Positions 8,473-16,191 of a DNA stretch of 64,000 nt are shown here, piece after piece; position 1 is the stretch's first letter, and each line of letters starts with the position of its first letter. Under the pieces are notes generated by a model that was not told the DNA's origin, did not search any database, and saw only the letters and a program-made list of their open reading frames with translations. The stretch is from contig NZ_CP096980.1 of NCBI RefSeq assembly GCF_002006355.2, positions 620,001 through 684,000 of the forward strand, read 5' to 3'. The translations under genes were made by a program, and so were the position numbers. The stretch comes from Clostridium felsineum DSM 794. GTDB taxonomy: Bacteria > Bacillota > Clostridia > Clostridiales > Clostridiaceae.

Positions 8473-9735
8473 TTGCGTGAATTAATGAATAGAGAGGGCA
8501 AAAGGTTTTATTTGTTTTCAGGTGTCATAGCTTTTGCTATTTGCGTTCTCTGGGTTATTTTTGTGAAAACAATTCCATATTCGGACTTTAACTATTATGA
8601 TACACTTGCCAAGAGTATTGCAGCAGGTGGAGATTGGGGAAATACATATACTTCGGTTGGTTATGCGGTAACGCTTGGATATGTATATAAACTGTTTGGG
8701 GCAAGTATAGTAGTTGGAAAAGCTTTTAATTTATTTCTTACATTTATAAGCTATATTGCACTTTATAGTTTGCTTAGAAAATTAAATATAAGTGAAGCCA
8801 AGAGAAAGATATTGTTTTTAATGTTTATATTTTTTCCTTGCAATATATTTTATAATAGTATTCTTGCAGTAGAAATATTTTTCACCACGTTATTTCTTAT
8901 AATTATAAGCGTATATTTTTCCAATAATAAATTTAAATATGTGATTATTGGAATTATATCTGGTGTTGAGGTTATGACAAAGCCATTTTTCATAGTATTT
9001 TTCTTTGCTATATTTTTGGTGGAAGTTATTACAGAAAAGAAATTTAAGAAACCTATTTTGAATTCAATTATAGTTTTGATTTTATCATGTATTGTGGTTT
9101 CACCATTTGTATATAGGAACACAAAAATGATGGGACAATTTACATCAGTATCTAATAATGGAGGAATTGTTTTATATATAAATAATAACTCTCAAAATAC
9201 TTGGGGTAGATGGATGGATGTGGCAAAGGTTAAGGATTCTGTGGCACTTACAAAAGCTTATAAGAAAGCTAATATGACAGAAAAAAATCATATGCTAAGT
9301 AAGGCAGCTAAGAAATGGATAGCAGCTCATCCGATTGGATTTGTGAAGTTAGGATTTAAGAGACTTTTAAATACGTATTATGTTGGTGATGATATAATAT
9401 TCACATTTAATGGAGCGAATTTAAGCGCGGGAATTCAGCATTTACTCCTTGTAATTACTAATTTAATAAGAAATCTTATATTTATACCTGGCACGGTGGG
9501 AATAATTGCTTACAGCGTTATAATTATAAGGAAATTATTAAAACGAAAAAGTAATGAGCTTGATAAGTTTTCAGTTTTTGCACTTGTATGCTTCTATATG
9601 TATACCTGTGTATACTTTGTAACAGAAGGTCAGGGAAGATATGCCTTTCCGTCAATACTGATACTAATATTTTTCTTCTTAAGTATAATAAAAATTGATA
9701 AACTATTTGAAAAAAAGAAAAGTGTTTTTTATTAA
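8473..9735 (+). CDS. GT-C family membrane glycosyltransferase (ArnT/PMT-like)
   Basis: 420 residues with about ten membrane segments. The first extracellular loop contains the acidic pair in YSDFNYYD. Further on are GYAVTLGYVYKLFG and the hydrophobic blocks typical of polyprenyl-phosphate-dependent glycosyltransferases such as PMT, ArnT and PgfS-like proteins. These enzymes move a sugar from a lipid carrier to an acceptor outside the membrane. The start is TTG at 8473, with GGAGG at 8461-8465 giving a 7-nt spacer. Expressed alone, it may serve the same surface-glycan chemistry as the ligase-like protein at 1770. The donor and acceptor are unknown. Confidence 0.7.
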   Translation: MRELMNREGKRFYLFSGVIAFAICVLWVIFVKTIPYSDFNYYDTLAKSIAAGGDWGNTYTSVGYAVTLGYVYKLFGASIVVGKAFNLFLTFISYIALYSLLRKLNISEAKRKILFLMFIFFPCNIFYNSILAVEIFFTTLFLIIISVYFSNNKFKYVIIGIISGVEVMTKPFFIVFFFAIFLVEVITEKKFKKPILNSIIVLILSCIVVSPFVYRNTKMMGQFTSVSNNGGIVLYINNNSQNTWGRWMDVAKVKDSVALTKAYKKANMTEKNHMLSKAAKKWIAAHPIGFVKLGFKRLLNTYYVGDDIIFTFNGANLSAGIQHLLLVITNLIRNLIFIPGTVGIIAYSVIIIRKLLKRKSNELDKFSVFALVCFYMYTCVYFVTEGQGRYAFPSILILIFFFLSIIKIDKLFEKKKSVFY

Positions 9736-9740
9736 TTAAT

Positions 9741-9775
9741 AATAGGCTGTCCTAATTTACTAGGCAGCCTTAAAA
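9741..9775. terminator. Hairpin between convergent genes, probable terminator
   Basis: AGGCTG ... CAGCCT inverted repeat with an A/T-rich flank. The T run is short, so termination strength is uncertain. Confidence 0.5.
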
Positions 9776-9787
9776 TATTGTGTTAAA

Positions 9788-11554
9788 TTATTTTGTATTT
9801 AGAATATTAAGCACATCTTCTACTATTTGAAGATCTGTAAGTCTATTCTTTTTCATCAATTCATCAGGAACATATCTATCAAGGAATTCCTTCTTAACGC
9901 CATAATTTAATACTTTTACTTCAGAAGGGCCATAATATCTTGCGATTTTTTCTCCAAAGCCGCCATCTAATATACCATCTTCAAGTGTAATTACAAGTTT
10001 ATGATCTTTTTTTAGGCTTTCAAGTAATTCTTCATCAATGCCTGTAATATATTTTGGATTAATTAATGTAGCGTCAATTCCATTTTCCTTTGATAACTTA
10101 GCAACAACAGCTTCACCAAGCTTGAAAAAGTCTCCAAGTGCAACAACTGCAATATCTGTTCCTTTCTTTGAAACTTCATATTTATTAAGTTTAGAATAAT
10201 CTGTATTGTCTTTTGAGCCACTCTCGATTACTCCCATAGCTGGAACACGTATAGCTACTGGGTAATCTTGTTGTTCTATTCCCCATTTAAGCATAGCAAA
10301 ATACTCTTCTTTACATGTTGGAGCAAGATATACCATATTAGGAATGTTACTCATCATACCAATGTCGTATAATCCAATATGAGTAACGTCATTCATTCCA
10401 TAAACTGATGCAGCGTTTACAAGTATTACTGCAGGATTACTGTTTATACATAAATCCTGTGAAAGCTGATCATAAGTTCTTTGAAGAAAAGTACTATATA
10501 CACCATAAACGGGCTTTCCGCCGTTTGCAGCAATTCCAGAAGCTAACGCAACTGCATGTTCCTCTGCAATACCAACATCAACAAGTTGTTTACCAGCTTC
10601 TTTTCTTTTTTGTGAATCAAAACCAAGTACTGTTGGTGTTGCTGAAGTAATTGCTACTACTTTAGGATCTTCTTTCATCAAATCTAAAAGATACTTTCCT
10701 GTAAGCTCCGAATAACTTTCTACATTAGGCATTGAGAATTTTCCTTCTCCTGTTTCTAATACAAAAGGCATTCCATAGTGCCATTGTTCTTTGTTTTTTT
10801 CAGCAAGTTCAAAGCCTTTTCCCTTAATTGTATGAATATGAAGAACTACTGGATGAGTTGAATCCTTAACTTTATTAAATACGTTAATTAATTCCTCTAA
10901 ATTATGTCCATCCTCTATATAATTATAATCGAAGCCCATTGCCTTAAAGAAATTGCATTCAGCTTTGCCATCTGTATCTCTAAGCTCTTTAAGATTTTTA
11001 TATAGGCCTCCGTGGTTTTCTGCAATAGACATATCATTATCATTTACAATAACAATCATATTTGTTCCTTCTTCAGCGGCATTATTAAGTCCTTCATAGG
11101 CTTCTCCACCACTTAAAGATCCATCTCCAATAACAGCAATTATGTTGTCTTTTTCACCTTTTAAATCTCTTGCTTTTGCAAGACCACATGCAAGGCTTAT
11201 AGAGGTTGAAGTATGACCAACATTAAAGAAGTCATGCTCACTTTCTTCAGGATTAGTATATCCGGAAACTTCATCGTATTTTTCAGAATTAATAAATGCA
11301 TCCTTTCTTCCAGTAAGCATTTTATGAATATAACTCTGGTGAGAAACATCGTAAACAATTTTATCCTCTGGTGAATTAAAAACATAATGAAGTGCAATAG
11401 TCATTTCTACCATTCCAAGGTTAGGACCAACATGTCCTCCGTGATCACTTAACTTTTTAAGTAGTGTTTGACGAATTTCCTCGCTCAAAGTATTCATTTC
11501 ATTTATAGATAATTTTTTTACATCCTCTGGTGAATTGATTTTTTCTAAGTACAT
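9788..11554 (-). CDS. 1-deoxy-D-xylulose-5-phosphate synthase-like transketolase
   Basis: 588 residues with the full DXS layout: an N-terminal thiamine-diphosphate domain (GGHVGPNLG, DVSHQSYIHKMLTGR, GDGSLSGGEAYEG), a pyrimidine-binding domain with the catalytic Glu in DVGIAEEHAVALASG, and a transketolase C domain. DXS condenses pyruvate with glyceraldehyde-3-phosphate, the first step of the MEP isoprenoid pathway. The protein is shorter than typical DXS (about 620-640) and no other MEP gene is nearby, so a paralogous role is possible. The start is ATG 11554, with AGGAGG 9 nt upstream. An in-frame ATG nine codons earlier lacks such a site. A MerR-type promoter precedes it and a merR gene is divergent. 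Confidence 0.75.
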   Translation of the reverse strand: MYLEKINSPEDVKKLSINEMNTLSEEIRQTLLKKLSDHGGHVGPNLGMVEMTIALHYVFNSPEDKIVYDVSHQSYIHKMLTGRKDAFINSEKYDEVSGYTNPEESEHDFFNVGHTSTSISLACGLAKARDLKGEKDNIIAVIGDGSLSGGEAYEGLNNAAEEGTNMIVIVNDNDMSIAENHGGLYKNLKELRDTDGKAECNFFKAMGFDYNYIEDGHNLEELINVFNKVKDSTHPVVLHIHTIKGKGFELAEKNKEQWHYGMPFVLETGEGKFSMPNVESYSELTGKYLLDLMKEDPKVVAITSATPTVLGFDSQKRKEAGKQLVDVGIAEEHAVALASGIAANGGKPVYGVYSTFLQRTYDQLSQDLCINSNPAVILVNAASVYGMNDVTHIGLYDIGMMSNIPNMVYLAPTCKEEYFAMLKWGIEQQDYPVAIRVPAMGVIESGSKDNTDYSKLNKYEVSKKGTDIAVVALGDFFKLGEAVVAKLSKENGIDATLINPKYITGIDEELLESLKKDHKLVITLEDGILDGGFGEKIARYYGPSEVKVLNYGVKKEFLDRYVPDELMKKNRLTDLQIVEDVLNILNTK

Positions 11555-11660
11555 ATTATTTGACCTCCTATAATTTCTCATAACATTTATGAAATTTTTA
11601 AATGAGAATTATTAATTTTGCTATATATAGTTGCTCCATACCATAGTGGATGGTATTATT

Positions 11661-11691
11661 ATAATAAACTTGAGAGTATACTCTCAGTCAA
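11661..11691 (-). promoter_or_regulatory. MerR-type promoter (19-bp spacer with palindrome) for the DXS-like gene
   Basis: Minus strand: TTGACT (plus 11686-11691), a spacer of exactly 19 bp, then TATTAT (plus 11661-11666). A perfect 16-bp palindrome, TGAGAGTATACTCTCA (11671-11686), fills most of the spacer. An overlong 19-bp spacer with a central palindrome is the signature of promoters that MerR-family regulators activate by untwisting DNA. Confidence 0.75.
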
Positions 11692-11734
11692 GAACTTTTT
11701 GAAAAATTTTAAGAAATGTTTTGGGGGAGTAACA

Positions 11735-12199
11735 ATGTATTATACAATTGGCGAAATATCTAAAATAATTAATGTTTCTGTGCATACCCTTCGTTTTTAT
11801 GCTAAAGAAGGTTTAATGCCATTTGTTGAACGTAATAAGAGTGGAATACGTATGTTTAAAGATGAGGATTTTGAACCACTTTTTATGATTGAATATTTAA
11901 AGAAATCAGGAATGTCAATAAAAGAGATAAGAGAATTTATGAATTGGTGTATGCAGGGGGATGAAACTATTGGTAAGAGGCTTAACATGTTTAGAGAACA
12001 GCAGAAAAAAGTTGAAGATCAAATTAAGGAGTTACAAACTACTCTTGATTTAATTAAACTTAAATGCTGGTACTATGAAACTGCAAAAGTTGCAGGGACC
12101 TGCTCTGTACATAAGGCTTTAAAGCCAGTAGACATTCCCAAAGATATTATTGAATTTAAAGAAAGTATGGAAAAGATATATTTTAATAAACAGCTATAA
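11735..12199 (+). CDS. MerR family transcriptional regulator
   Basis: 154 residues. The N-terminal winged helix begins YTIGEISKIINVSVHTLRFY, with the wing residues in RNKSGIRMF. A long dimerisation helix (about residues 75-115) follows. The tail contains two cysteines (KLKCWYY and GTCSVH), which could take part in sensing. The ATG at 11735 follows GGGGGAG by 6 nt. An in-frame ATG at 11618 would add 39 residues unlike the family. It is divergent from the DXS-like gene across a MerR-type promoter, so it most likely controls that gene. The ligand is unknown. Confidence 0.88.
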   Translation: MYYTIGEISKIINVSVHTLRFYAKEGLMPFVERNKSGIRMFKDEDFEPLFMIEYLKKSGMSIKEIREFMNWCMQGDETIGKRLNMFREQQKKVEDQIKELQTTLDLIKLKCWYYETAKVAGTCSVHKALKPVDIPKDIIEFKESMEKIYFNKQL

Positions 12200-12482
12200 A
12201 ATATATTAGGTATTTTTTAGAATAATTTATTAACGGATGATGGAAATGTTTTTTATATCCTTAGCTTTTAACTAAGCATAGTTTATTAAAAAAAAGTTTA
12301 CCATTTTGTAACTGCTAAAGCTTTAGTCTTTGGTTTAGTTTGCTTTACCTTTATCCTAATATGTGCTATAGTGAAAATTAAATTGTACATGACTAAAAAA
12401 TAAAAAGATGCATAAGTTTATATACGAAAGAAGTTAAAGGTTATGAAGAAAAGCATGATTCTGAGAAGAGGAGATGCATATT

Positions 12483-13340
12483 ATGGCAGTTAAGATTTTA
12501 ACAGACAGTACAAGTTGTATGAGTAGTGATATAGTAAAAAAATTTGAAATAGATATAGTATCACTTAGTGTAACTTTTGACCATGAAGAATTTAAGGAAA
12601 CAGAAATAAGTAATGAGGAATTTTACAAGAAAATGAAGGAGAAAGGAATTCCTATATCGTCACAACCTTCTATAAAGGATTTATGTAATGCTATGGAAGC
12701 AGTTGTGAGTACAGGAGATGAGCTTCTATGCATATTTATATCATCAGATATGAGTGGGACTTATTCTACAGCCCATATTGCTAGAGATATGATCCTTGAG
12801 AATTATAAGGATGCAAAAATAGAAATTTTAGATTCTAAAACTAATTGCATGCAGCTTGGTTTTGCAGCCATAAGTGCAGCCAAAGCGGCAAAAGAAGGAA
12901 AGAATTTAGAAGAGGTAAAAAAATCGGCAGAAGAAAATTTAAAAAAGAGTAGATTTTTGTTTATACCAGATAATCTTGTTTACTTACGAAAAGGTGGAAG
13001 AATAGGAGGAGCTAGCGCTCTTGTAGGAAACATATTAAAAATAATTCCAATACTTACAGTAGACGAGGGTAAAACTTCAGTATTTGCCAAAATCAGAACG
13101 AAGAAAAAAGCTGTAGAAGCAATGATTGATAGGGTTGCTGCAGACGCTAAAAGTTATGGTATGGGTGAAATGGCTATTCATCATATTAATTGCTATGATG
13201 AGGCTAAAAAGCTTTCTTGTGAGATGAAGAAGAAGTTTAATGTAGAGCCTATAATATGTGACATAGGACCTGTAATAGGTCTTCATGTTGGACCTGGAGC
13301 TATTGGAATAGCTTATTATACTGAAAAAAATATGAGATAG
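12483..13340 (+). CDS. DegV family fatty-acid-binding protein
   Basis: 285 residues. It starts VKILTDSTSCMSSDIVKKF. Further DegV marks are SSDMSGTYSTA, LDSKTNCMQLGF, YLRKGGRIGGASAL and, near the end, GPVIGLHVGPGAIG. DegV proteins bind a long-chain fatty acid between two domains, and the FakB members deliver it to the FakA kinase. No fakA is nearby. AGGAG at 12469-12473 lies 9 nt before the ATG at 12483. An in-frame ATG three codons earlier abuts that site and is unlikely to be used. The 280 bp upstream show no other feature. A hairpin terminator follows. Confidence 0.88.
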   Translation: MAVKILTDSTSCMSSDIVKKFEIDIVSLSVTFDHEEFKETEISNEEFYKKMKEKGIPISSQPSIKDLCNAMEAVVSTGDELLCIFISSDMSGTYSTAHIARDMILENYKDAKIEILDSKTNCMQLGFAAISAAKAAKEGKNLEEVKKSAEENLKKSRFLFIPDNLVYLRKGGRIGGASALVGNILKIIPILTVDEGKTSVFAKIRTKKKAVEAMIDRVAADAKSYGMGEMAIHHINCYDEAKKLSCEMKKKFNVEPIICDIGPVIGLHVGPGAIGIAYYTEKNMR

Positions 13341-13343
13341 ATA

Positions 13344-13390
13344 GAAGCTTGGAGAATAATGAATATAATATTCCCCAAGCTTTTTTTTAT
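13344..13390. terminator. Intrinsic terminator after degV-like gene
   Basis: AAGCTTGG (13345-13352) pairs with CCAAGCTT (13375-13382), followed by eight T. Confidence 0.85.
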
Positions 13391-13595
13391 TTTATTTTAT
13401 TTAAATCAAGCTTTATATCAAAAGGTCCCACAGATACATAGTTTATTATGGCATTATCTATATTAACAGTATTTTCAAGTGGAGTATTACTTTTTTGAGA
13501 GTTGCAAATTAAAAAGCTACCTCAATTATATATTCAAGCGCATTGGTATTTCTGTTTTTTAGCTCTAACCAAAAATTATCTTCATTTATTTTCAT
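13387..13595 (-). pseudogene. Decayed sigma-factor-like gene remnant
   Basis: On the minus strand, a good ribosome site (GAGGTG, plus 13601-13606) precedes an ATG at 13595. The reading frame resembles the N-terminus of clostridial ECF sigma factors (MKINEDNFWLELKNRN, then ALEYIIE) but stops after 28 residues, at 13509. In another frame, immediately beyond, a 42-codon open stretch runs to a stop at 13387 and ends with a protein-like tail (VSVGPFDIKLDLNKIK). The pattern suits a deletion that fused the start of a sigma gene to the end of a neighbouring gene. The sigma assignment rests on about 25 residues and is tentative. Confidence 0.45.
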
Positions 13596-13735
13596 GCTTT
13601 CACCTCGAAATTTTATAAAATCAAAATGTTCTTCAAGAATAAATACGAATTACAAATTGAAAAGTTCACAACATTTAGGAAAATATTATAATATTAATAA
13701 TTATAAAATAAAATCGAAAAAATATATAAGCTGTA

Positions 13736-13764
13736 TTGACAAAAAATAAAAATCGAAATATAAT
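13736..13764 (+). promoter_or_regulatory. Consensus promoter of the marR-ABC operon
   Basis: TTGACA (13736-13741), a 17-bp spacer, TATAAT (13759-13764): a perfect sigma-A consensus, implying strong transcription unless repressed. Confidence 0.85.
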
Positions 13765-13795
13765 TAGGTTACCTAATAATTTATTAGCCTAATAA
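13763..13795 (+). promoter_or_regulatory. Two palindromes, probable MarR operators
   Basis: ATTAGGTTACCTAAT (13763-13777) and TTATTAGCCTAATAA (13781-13795) are 7+1+7 palindromes centred 18 bp apart. They overlap the end of the -10 box and the expected transcription start, the usual place for MarR autorepression. Confidence 0.7.
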
Positions 13796-13873
13796 TTTAA
13801 CAAGCTAATTATATTTTAAATAGAGCTATATGAGGAAAACAGTGAAGTAAATATAATTTGAAGGAGGGGAAAA

Positions 13874-14323
13874 ATGGATAAATCAAAAAAAGAGGTAGCG
13901 GATAAACTTTTATTGGCACTTAATCAAGTCAGAAAAATAAAGTTTTATCCTAAGGATGCAGATGGTATAACTCATGCAGAAATGATGCTTCTTGTATGTA
14001 TAAGAAAATCCCTAAAAATTGATGAAAATGGTGTGAAAGTATCCCAACTTAGTAAAAAGTTAAGAATAGCATCACCTACAGTTACGCAACAAATAAATAG
14101 TATGGAAAAAAATGGATTTGTACAAAGAAGCATGGACTTAAACGATAGAAGAGTTGTTAGGGTACAACTTACAGAAAAGGGCGAAGAACATCTCAAAAAG
14201 GCAGAGAAAGACTTCTGGAAGTTTGTAGAGGAATTAGTGGAATATATGGGTAATGAAAAAAGTGATAAATTTGCAGATCTCTTAATAGAACTAGCTGATT
14301 ATATGAATAAGAGAAATAAATAA
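13874..14323 (+). CDS. MarR family transcriptional regulator
   Basis: 149 residues. The winged-helix core is VSQLSKKLRIASPTVTQQI (recognition helix), followed by the wing with the family DxR signature in DLNDRRVVRVQLTEKG. Helices at both ends form the dimer interface. GGAGGGG lies 5-6 nt before the ATG. It is first in an apparent operon with two ABC exporter genes, 113 bp upstream of the first. It most likely represses itself and the exporter, and is released by a drug or metabolite. Confidence 0.88.
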   Translation: MDKSKKEVADKLLLALNQVRKIKFYPKDADGITHAEMMLLVCIRKSLKIDENGVKVSQLSKKLRIASPTVTQQINSMEKNGFVQRSMDLNDRRVVRVQLTEKGEEHLKKAEKDFWKFVEELVEYMGNEKSDKFADLLIELADYMNKRNK

Positions 14324-14436
14324 TATAAAACTATTAATTTGAATTTTAGTATTAGGTATAACAATCCCAAGGTTCTAGCTTTAAAAAATATAAATTAAGT
14401 TTTACATATGTTTAAATTAAATAAGGAGATGAAATA

Positions 14437-16191
14437 ATGATAAGACTACTAAAAAGGTTAAAGCCATTTTCATTGCCATTAATAGTGCTTCTATTATTAG
14501 CATTTTTTCAATCTATGGCTGACTTATATTTACCCACATTAATGTCTGATATTGTGAATAACGGTATCTCAAAAGTTAACTCCAAAGGAGTTGTTTCACC
14601 AGATGTACCATATATATGGCAAACTGGAGGTAAAATGATTTTAGTAACTGGTATAAGTATGATTTGTGCTATATTAGTTAGCTTTTTTGCTTCTAGAATT
14701 ACCATGGGACTTACAAGAAATATAAGAAAAGAATTATTTACTAGAATAGAAAGTTATTCTATGAATGAATTCGATAAAATTGGTACATCATCATTAATAA
14801 CACGTACTACAAATGATATTACACAAATACAAAATGTTGTTATAATGATGCTTAGAATGCTTATTACAGCACCTATGATGTCAATAGGTGGACTAATACT
14901 TGCTATGCAGAAGGATAGAAAATTAACTCTAGTTTTAGCAGTTGCTATACCATTCCTTGCAATAGTAATAGCAGTAATGGGAGCTATAGTTGTACCATTC
15001 TTCAAGACAATGCAGAAAAAGGTAGATAAAATAAACCTAGTATTAAGAGAAGGACTTACAGGTATAAGAGTTATAAGGGCTTTTGATAGACAAGAAATAG
15101 AAAAAGAACGTTTTGAAAAAGCTAATAAAGATTATACTGATCTTGCAATTAAGGCCAATAAGATAATGGCAGGTTTGATGCCAATAATGATGTTTGTAAT
15201 GAACTTAACAAGTATATCTATTATATGGTTTGGATCAAAGAGAATAGATGCAGGAAGCATGCAGGTTGGAGATATGATGGCATTTACTCAATATGCTATG
15301 CAAATAATGATATCTGTTCTTATGGTTGCCGTAATGTTTGTACTTATCCCACGTGCACAAGCATCAGCAGTAAGAATAAATGAAGTTTTAGATATGAAAG
15401 CAGAAATAGAAGACCCTAAAAATCCTGAAAAATCAGATGAAGGTAAAAAAGGTTATATAGAATTCAAGAATGTATCCTTTAGTTATCCAGGAGCAGAAGA
15501 GAAAGCGCTATCAGGTATATCTTTTAGTGCAAAACCAGGTGAAACAACTGCGATAATAGGTGGAACTGGTTCTGGAAAGTCTACTCTTATAAATCTTATC
15601 CCTAGATTTTATGAGGCAGATGGTGGAGAAATCCTTGTAGACGGAAAAGAAATTAAAAGAATGACACAAAACGAATTAAGAACAAAAATAGGTTTTGTAC
15701 CACAAAAGGCAATATTATTTAGTGGTGATATAATCTCAAATATAAAATTTGGAAGTGACAATGCTAGCGTTGAAGACATAAGACATGCAGCTGAAATTGC
15801 TCAAGCAACTGAATTTATATCTAACATGAAAGAAGGCTTTGATTCAGAAATAGCAGAGGGTGGAAGTAATGTGTCTGGAGGACAAAAACAACGTCTTTCA
15901 ATAGCAAGAGCTTTGGTTAAAAAACCTGAAATATATATTTTTGATGATAGTTTCTCAGCACTTGATTTTAAAACGGATGCAAAACTTAGGGCTGCATTAA
16001 GCAAAGAAACTAAAGAATCAACAGTTATAATAGTTGCCCAAAGAGTAAGTACAATAATGAATGCTGATAGAATAATAGTTTTAGATGAAGGTAAAGTAGT
16101 TGGAATTGGAACACATAGAGAACTACTTAATAATTGTGATGTTTATCATGAAATTGTGGCTTCACAACTTAGTGAGGAGGAAATGGCATGA
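14437..16191 (+). CDS. Heterodimeric ABC exporter, subunit with degenerate ATP site
   Basis: 584 residues: six membrane helices (residues 15-320) and a C-terminal ATPase domain. Walker A is GGTGSGKST (from residue 375) and the signature VSGGQKQR. Two catalytic residues are changed. The Walker B glutamate is Asp504 (FDDS) and the switch histidine is Gln535 (VAQRVST). This is the pattern of the non-catalytic partner in heterodimeric exporters such as TM287/288 and BmrCD. It should pair with the next gene, which it overlaps by 4 nt (ATGA). Export of drugs or amphipathic compounds is the family role. Confidence 0.9.
   Translation: MIRLLKRLKPFSLPLIVLLLLAFFQSMADLYLPTLMSDIVNNGISKVNSKGVVSPDVPYIWQTGGKMILVTGISMICAILVSFFASRITMGLTRNIRKELFTRIESYSMNEFDKIGTSSLITRTTNDITQIQNVVIMMLRMLITAPMMSIGGLILAMQKDRKLTLVLAVAIPFLAIVIAVMGAIVVPFFKTMQKKVDKINLVLREGLTGIRVIRAFDRQEIEKERFEKANKDYTDLAIKANKIMAGLMPIMMFVMNLTSISIIWFGSKRIDAGSMQVGDMMAFTQYAMQIMISVLMVAVMFVLIPRAQASAVRINEVLDMKAEIEDPKNPEKSDEGKKGYIEFKNVSFSYPGAEEKALSGISFSAKPGETTAIIGGTGSGKSTLINLIPRFYEADGGEILVDGKEIKRMTQNELRTKIGFVPQKAILFSGDIISNIKFGSDNASVEDIRHAAEIAQATEFISNMKEGFDSEIAEGGSNVSGGQKQRLSIARALVKKPEIYIFDDSFSALDFKTDAKLRAALSKETKESTVIIVAQRVSTIMNADRIIVLDEGKVVGIGTHRELLNNCDVYHEIVASQLSEEEMA

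Noticed and set aside
13543..13749. 68-codon plus-strand frame beginning MVFLFFSS
   Set aside because: No ribosome site; it is antisense to the sigma-like remnant and runs into the marR promoter.
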